Shown here: one piece after another, positions 5,649-6,984 of the stretch
Numbering within the stretch: the first letter of the stretch is position 1
Layout of the letters: each line of letters begins with the position of its first letter
Assembly: GCA_946618745.1 (NCBI GenBank)
Contig: CAMOLN010000048.1
Span: 1 to 6,984 of the forward strand
DNA length: 6,984 bases
DNA from: an uncultured Alphaproteobacteria bacterium
GTDB lineage: Bacteria; Pseudomonadota; Alphaproteobacteria; RF32; CAG-239
Direction of reading: 5' to 3'
Notes under the pieces: generated by a model
What the model was told of the DNA's origin: nothing
Database searches by the model: none
The model's input: the letters and a program-made list of their open reading frames with translations, nothing else
Made by a program: the position numbers and the translations under genes

Positions 5649-6437
5649 ATGTTAAAATTCGGAGCTAAGTTGTTTAGCAATAATTTTATTGATCAACCGG
5701 AATTGGTAAAAGAATGTGTGCGATTGGTTGAGGACGGAACATTTGATTTTTTGGAGATTATGGCTTTGCCGGATAGTTATGCGGTAACTAAAGATGTGAT
5801 AACAAATTTGGTTAAAGGCAGGATAAAGGTGGTGATTCATGCGCCGCATCAAGGGCAGGGAATGGATATTGGCAATAAAGAGGCTTATCAACATAATCGA
5901 CAATTATTGGATTCCGCACAAAGGTTTGCCGATTTGTTAGATAGTGAAATCATTATATTGCATGGAGGAAGTGTTTATAAAGAGGGTGTTGATGAACTTG
6001 TTCGGCAATTTCGTGTGATTGCAGATGAAAGAATTGCATTGGAAAATCTGCCTTATTATTGGACTGAACAAGGTATGTATTTTCACGGTAATTCACCGGC
6101 CGCAGTTGCACAAATAAAAGCTGAAACCGGTTGTAAATTTTGTTATGATTTTTGTCACGGAATTTGTGCGTCTTGTGCTGCCGGACGCGATAGGTGGCAA
6201 GATGTGGCAGATTATGCAGCTTTGAAGCCGGATATGTATCATTTGTGCGATAGTGATTGGAACGGTACTAATGATGAACATAAACATTTCGGTGAAGGAA
6301 ATTATGATTTGGCAAGATTGTTAAGCTATTGTCCGGATAACAGCCTGATAACAATGGAAACAGGTCACGGATTGCCGCAAAATATGTCACCATGGGTGAA
6401 AGATGTAAAATATCTGCGTGGGTTAAAAATAGGCTAA
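5649..6437 (+). CDS. Sugar phosphate isomerase/epimerase-like TIM-barrel protein (xylose isomerase/endonuclease IV superfamily), 262 aa
   Basis: This superfamily uses a divalent metal held by Glu, Asp and His at the mouth of an eight-stranded barrel, acting on sugars, inositols or abasic DNA. The strands and ligands appear in order: FDFLEIMALP (33-41), VVIHAPHQGQG with H64 and H67, IIILHGGS with H105, IALENLPYY with E132, CYDFCHG with D167 and H170, MYHLCDSD with H198 and D201, DEHKHFGEG with H211 and H213, and ITMETGHG with E237. This is the standard superfamily layout, so an active enzyme is likely. The length is typical of the AP-endonuclease-2-like group. The preference for sugar isomerase over DNA repair rests on general appearance, and the substrate is unknown. 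Cysteines at 162, 165, 169, 173 and 176 make an unusual Cys-rich patch around the metal site. ATG 5649 has AGG 6 bases upstream. No clear terminator follows. Confidence 0.85.
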   Translation: MLKFGAKLFSNNFIDQPELVKECVRLVEDGTFDFLEIMALPDSYAVTKDVITNLVKGRIKVVIHAPHQGQGMDIGNKEAYQHNRQLLDSAQRFADLLDSEIIILHGGSVYKEGVDELVRQFRVIADERIALENLPYYWTEQGMYFHGNSPAAVAQIKAETGCKFCYDFCHGICASCAAGRDRWQDVADYAALKPDMYHLCDSDWNGTNDEHKHFGEGNYDLARLLSYCPDNSLITMETGHGLPQNMSPWVKDVKYLRGLKIG

Positions 6438-6607
6438 ACACAATAATAACCTTAATTATTCACAAGAACTTAAGTTTGCACTTCGCGATTTCCTTAAAAT
6501 TTGCGGATAGTATATTAGACGAATTTAAATTGTCAACTTTAAAAAGAACAAAATGTGAACTTTTAAAAGCTGATTTTATTTAACTTGACTTGTAAATGAA
6601 AAAATGT
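6438..6607. other. AT-rich non-coding stretch with short palindromes and one copy of a 22-base repeat
   Basis: No credible gene is present. It holds a weak AT hairpin right after the stop (6442-6447 with 6455-6460), the palindromes AACTTAAGTT (6467-6476) and CTTTTAAAAG (6560-6569), and the first copy of the 22-base repeat (6468-6489). TTGACT at 6585-6590 could be a -35 box for the downstream RNA, with TTTGAT (6608-6613) at a 17-base spacer as a poor -10. Confidence 0.5.
6468..6489 (+). repeat. 22-base imperfect direct repeat, copy 1
   Basis: It reads ACTTAAG, three variable bases (TTT), then GCACTTCG-C-GAT. It matches 18 of 22 bases at 6813-6834 with no gaps. The three central bases and one later base differ. 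Similarity may continue weakly to the right (TTTCCTTAA…GCGG here against TTTCTTAA…CCGG at 6842-6857). Confidence 0.6.
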
Positions 6608-6646
6608 TTTGATTCTCATCAGAATCGAAGAAATATTTTTTCGATT
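6608..6646 (+). promoter_or_regulatory. Two overlapping, mutually exclusive hairpins upstream of the structured RNA
   Basis: Hairpin 1 pairs 6608-6616 with 6621-6629 around CATC, with one G·U. Hairpin 2 pairs 6623-6632 with 6637-6646 as part of a near-perfect 24-base palindrome. Bases 6623-6629 are used by both, so only one can form at a time. Hairpin 2 has A/T arms but no GC-rich core, so it is a weak terminator candidate. Confidence 0.35.
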
Positions 6647-6812
6647 TAGCACCTAGAGGTAGGTGTGGAGTCGTAAGAAGCTCTTTTATATCACGCGGTG
6701 GTAGATGTACCGTCGTTAGTCGCTGTTGAAAAACATAAAGCGACAAATATATTCCCGACTGCAAAGGTCGGGGAGCCTTGAGTGTATGTTCAGGGGTATT
6801 TATATCCTAAAG

Positions 6813-6834
6813 ACTTAAGGGGGCACTTCGTGAT
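6813..6834 (+). repeat. 22-base imperfect direct repeat, copy 2 (inside the structured RNA)
   Basis: It reads ACTTAAG, GGG, then GCACTTCG-T-GAT, with 18 of 22 identical to 6468-6489. Its last bases (6829-6834) belong to the 3' strand of the 9-bp long-range stem. In copy 1 the T-to-C change would break that pairing. Confidence 0.6.
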
Positions 6835-6857
6835 ATATGTCTTTCTTAACTCTCCGG

Positions 6858-6885
6858 CCACCTCAAACAGGTGGTTTTATTTTTT
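6858..6885 (+). terminator. Intrinsic terminator at the end of the leader RNA
   Basis: CCACCT (6858-6863) pairs with AGGTGG (6869-6874) around CAAAC, followed by a run of ten T broken by one A (6875-6885). It sits 28 bases before the ATG of the signal-peptide gene, where attenuator terminators are usually placed. Its 5' arm can instead pair with AGGTG at 6661-6665. Confidence 0.8.
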
Positions 6886-6895
6886 GTTATAACAA
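6884..6895. promoter_or_regulatory. 12-base perfect palindrome before the final gene
   Basis: TTGTTATAACAA lies between the terminator U-tract and the ribosome site at 6897-6903. It could be an operator or contain a TATAAC-like -10. It may also be just an AT-rich chance palindrome. Confidence 0.3.
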
Positions 6896-6913
6896 TAAAA
6901 GGATAGTTAAGAT

Positions 6914-6984
6914 ATGAAAAATAAACTTTTATTTTCAACAGCTTTGGTGGCTGCTTCTTTGAGTTTTGCTATGGTAGCAAATGC
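6914..6984 (+). CDS. 5' end of a secreted or outer-membrane protein gene (signal peptide only)
   Basis: ATG 6914 opens a frame that runs off the window end after 23 full codons. The visible residues are a textbook Sec signal peptide: basic start MKNK, hydrophobic core LLFSTALVAASLSFAMV and an AxA-type cleavage site. The last full codon is Asn and the final two bases (GC) would give Ala, so the site reads VANA. AAAAGGA (6897-6903) is a good ribosome site 10 bases upstream. The mature protein is not visible, so the function is unknown. Such peptides often head porins or surface proteins in Gram-negative bacteria. Its expression is probably governed by the structured leader and terminator just upstream. 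Confidence 0.85.
   Translation, partial: MKNKLLFSTALVAASLSFAMVAN

Larger units (their letters stand above)
6649..6885 (+). ncRNA. Candidate structured leader RNA (riboswitch/attenuator-like), class not recognised
   Basis: Helices found by eye: 5' hairpin CACCTA 6650-6655/TAGGTG 6660-6665 (loop GAGG). A closing stem is built from 6661-6665/6859-6863, 6667-6670/6852-6855 and 6673-6680/6841-6850 (two bulged bases). A second long-range stem is a perfect 9 bp, 6687-6695/6829-6837. Inner hairpins are 6700-6703/6708-6711, 6719-6724/6739-6744, 6752-6759/6767-6774 (loop TGCAAAG) and 6776-6781/6790-6795. The closing stem takes CACCT 6859-6863, which is also the 5' arm of the terminator at 6858-6874, so the closed fold would be antiterminating. 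A signal-peptide gene starts 28 bases after the U-tract. I compared it from memory with RNase P, tmRNA, SRP, 6S, cobalamin, lysine, c-di-GMP and SAM elements and found no match. A free-standing small RNA with its own terminator is the main alternative. Confidence 0.6.

Noticed and set aside
6392..6583. 63-codon plus-strand frame overlapping the end of the TIM-barrel gene
   Set aside because: It begins inside the TIM-barrel coding sequence, has no ribosome site and runs into AT-rich non-coding DNA.
6576..6764. 62-codon minus-strand open frame across the structured leader
   Set aside because: It has no ribosome site and no recognisable protein. The long-range pairing of the region explains its sequence better.
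6649..6885. RNase P, tmRNA, 6S, SRP RNA, cobalamin, lysine or c-di-GMP riboswitch
   Set aside because: The hallmark conserved segments of these classes, as I remember them, are not present. TGCAAAG in the 6760-6766 loop only superficially resembles the c-di-GMP-I core. A covariance search could overturn this.

Overview
The window is AT-rich, gene-dense and bacterial. It carries Shine-Dalgarno sites on several genes, TTGACA-type promoters and intrinsic terminators. The last, truncated reading frame encodes a classical Sec signal peptide (MKNKLLFSTALVAASL… ending VANA), which points to a Gram-negative cell. Overall style suggests a low-GC, possibly host-associated proteobacterium (perhaps a gut alphaproteobacterium), but no marker gene here proves this.

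Layout, left to right. (1) The 3' end of an unrecognised plus-strand gene (1-315) converges on a minus-strand small gene, 'A' (366-923), with a bidirectional terminator between them. (2) A plus-strand pair follows: an unrecognised 182-aa protein (1085-1633) whose stop codon overlaps the start of a miniature family I inorganic pyrophosphatase-like protein (1633-1986). This pair ends in a 15-bp bidirectional terminator. (3) A minus-strand pair reads toward that terminator: a 735-aa protein with a PcfJ domain followed by leucine-rich repeats (2625-4832), then small gene 'B' (2022-2558). (4) Diverging from the PcfJ gene, a plus-strand run encodes a GNAT acetyltransferase (4994-5527), a possible 33-residue ORF, and a sugar isomerase/epimerase-like TIM barrel protein with a full set of metal-ligand candidates (5649-6437). 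(5) The last 550 bases hold about 475 bases without a protein gene, followed by the start of a secreted or outer-membrane protein gene (6914 onward).

Two observations stand out. First, genes A and B look like diverged paralogues. Their N-terminal 31 residues align without gaps, their C-terminal halves share short motifs, and their upstream regions share a TTGACA box, a CTGTT block and an 11-base AT-rich block at nearly fixed spacing from the ATG, with no Shine-Dalgarno. Both are much GC-richer than the PcfJ gene beside them. Second, the leader before the final gene (about 6649-6885) folds on paper into a multi-helix RNA. Its closing stem uses the same bases as a downstream intrinsic terminator, the topology of a riboswitch or attenuator. 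I could not match it to a known RNA class. A 22-base imperfect copy of part of its 3' strand lies 345 bases upstream.

No transposase, CRISPR array, tRNA or rRNA was seen. The functional links between neighbouring genes are inference only.
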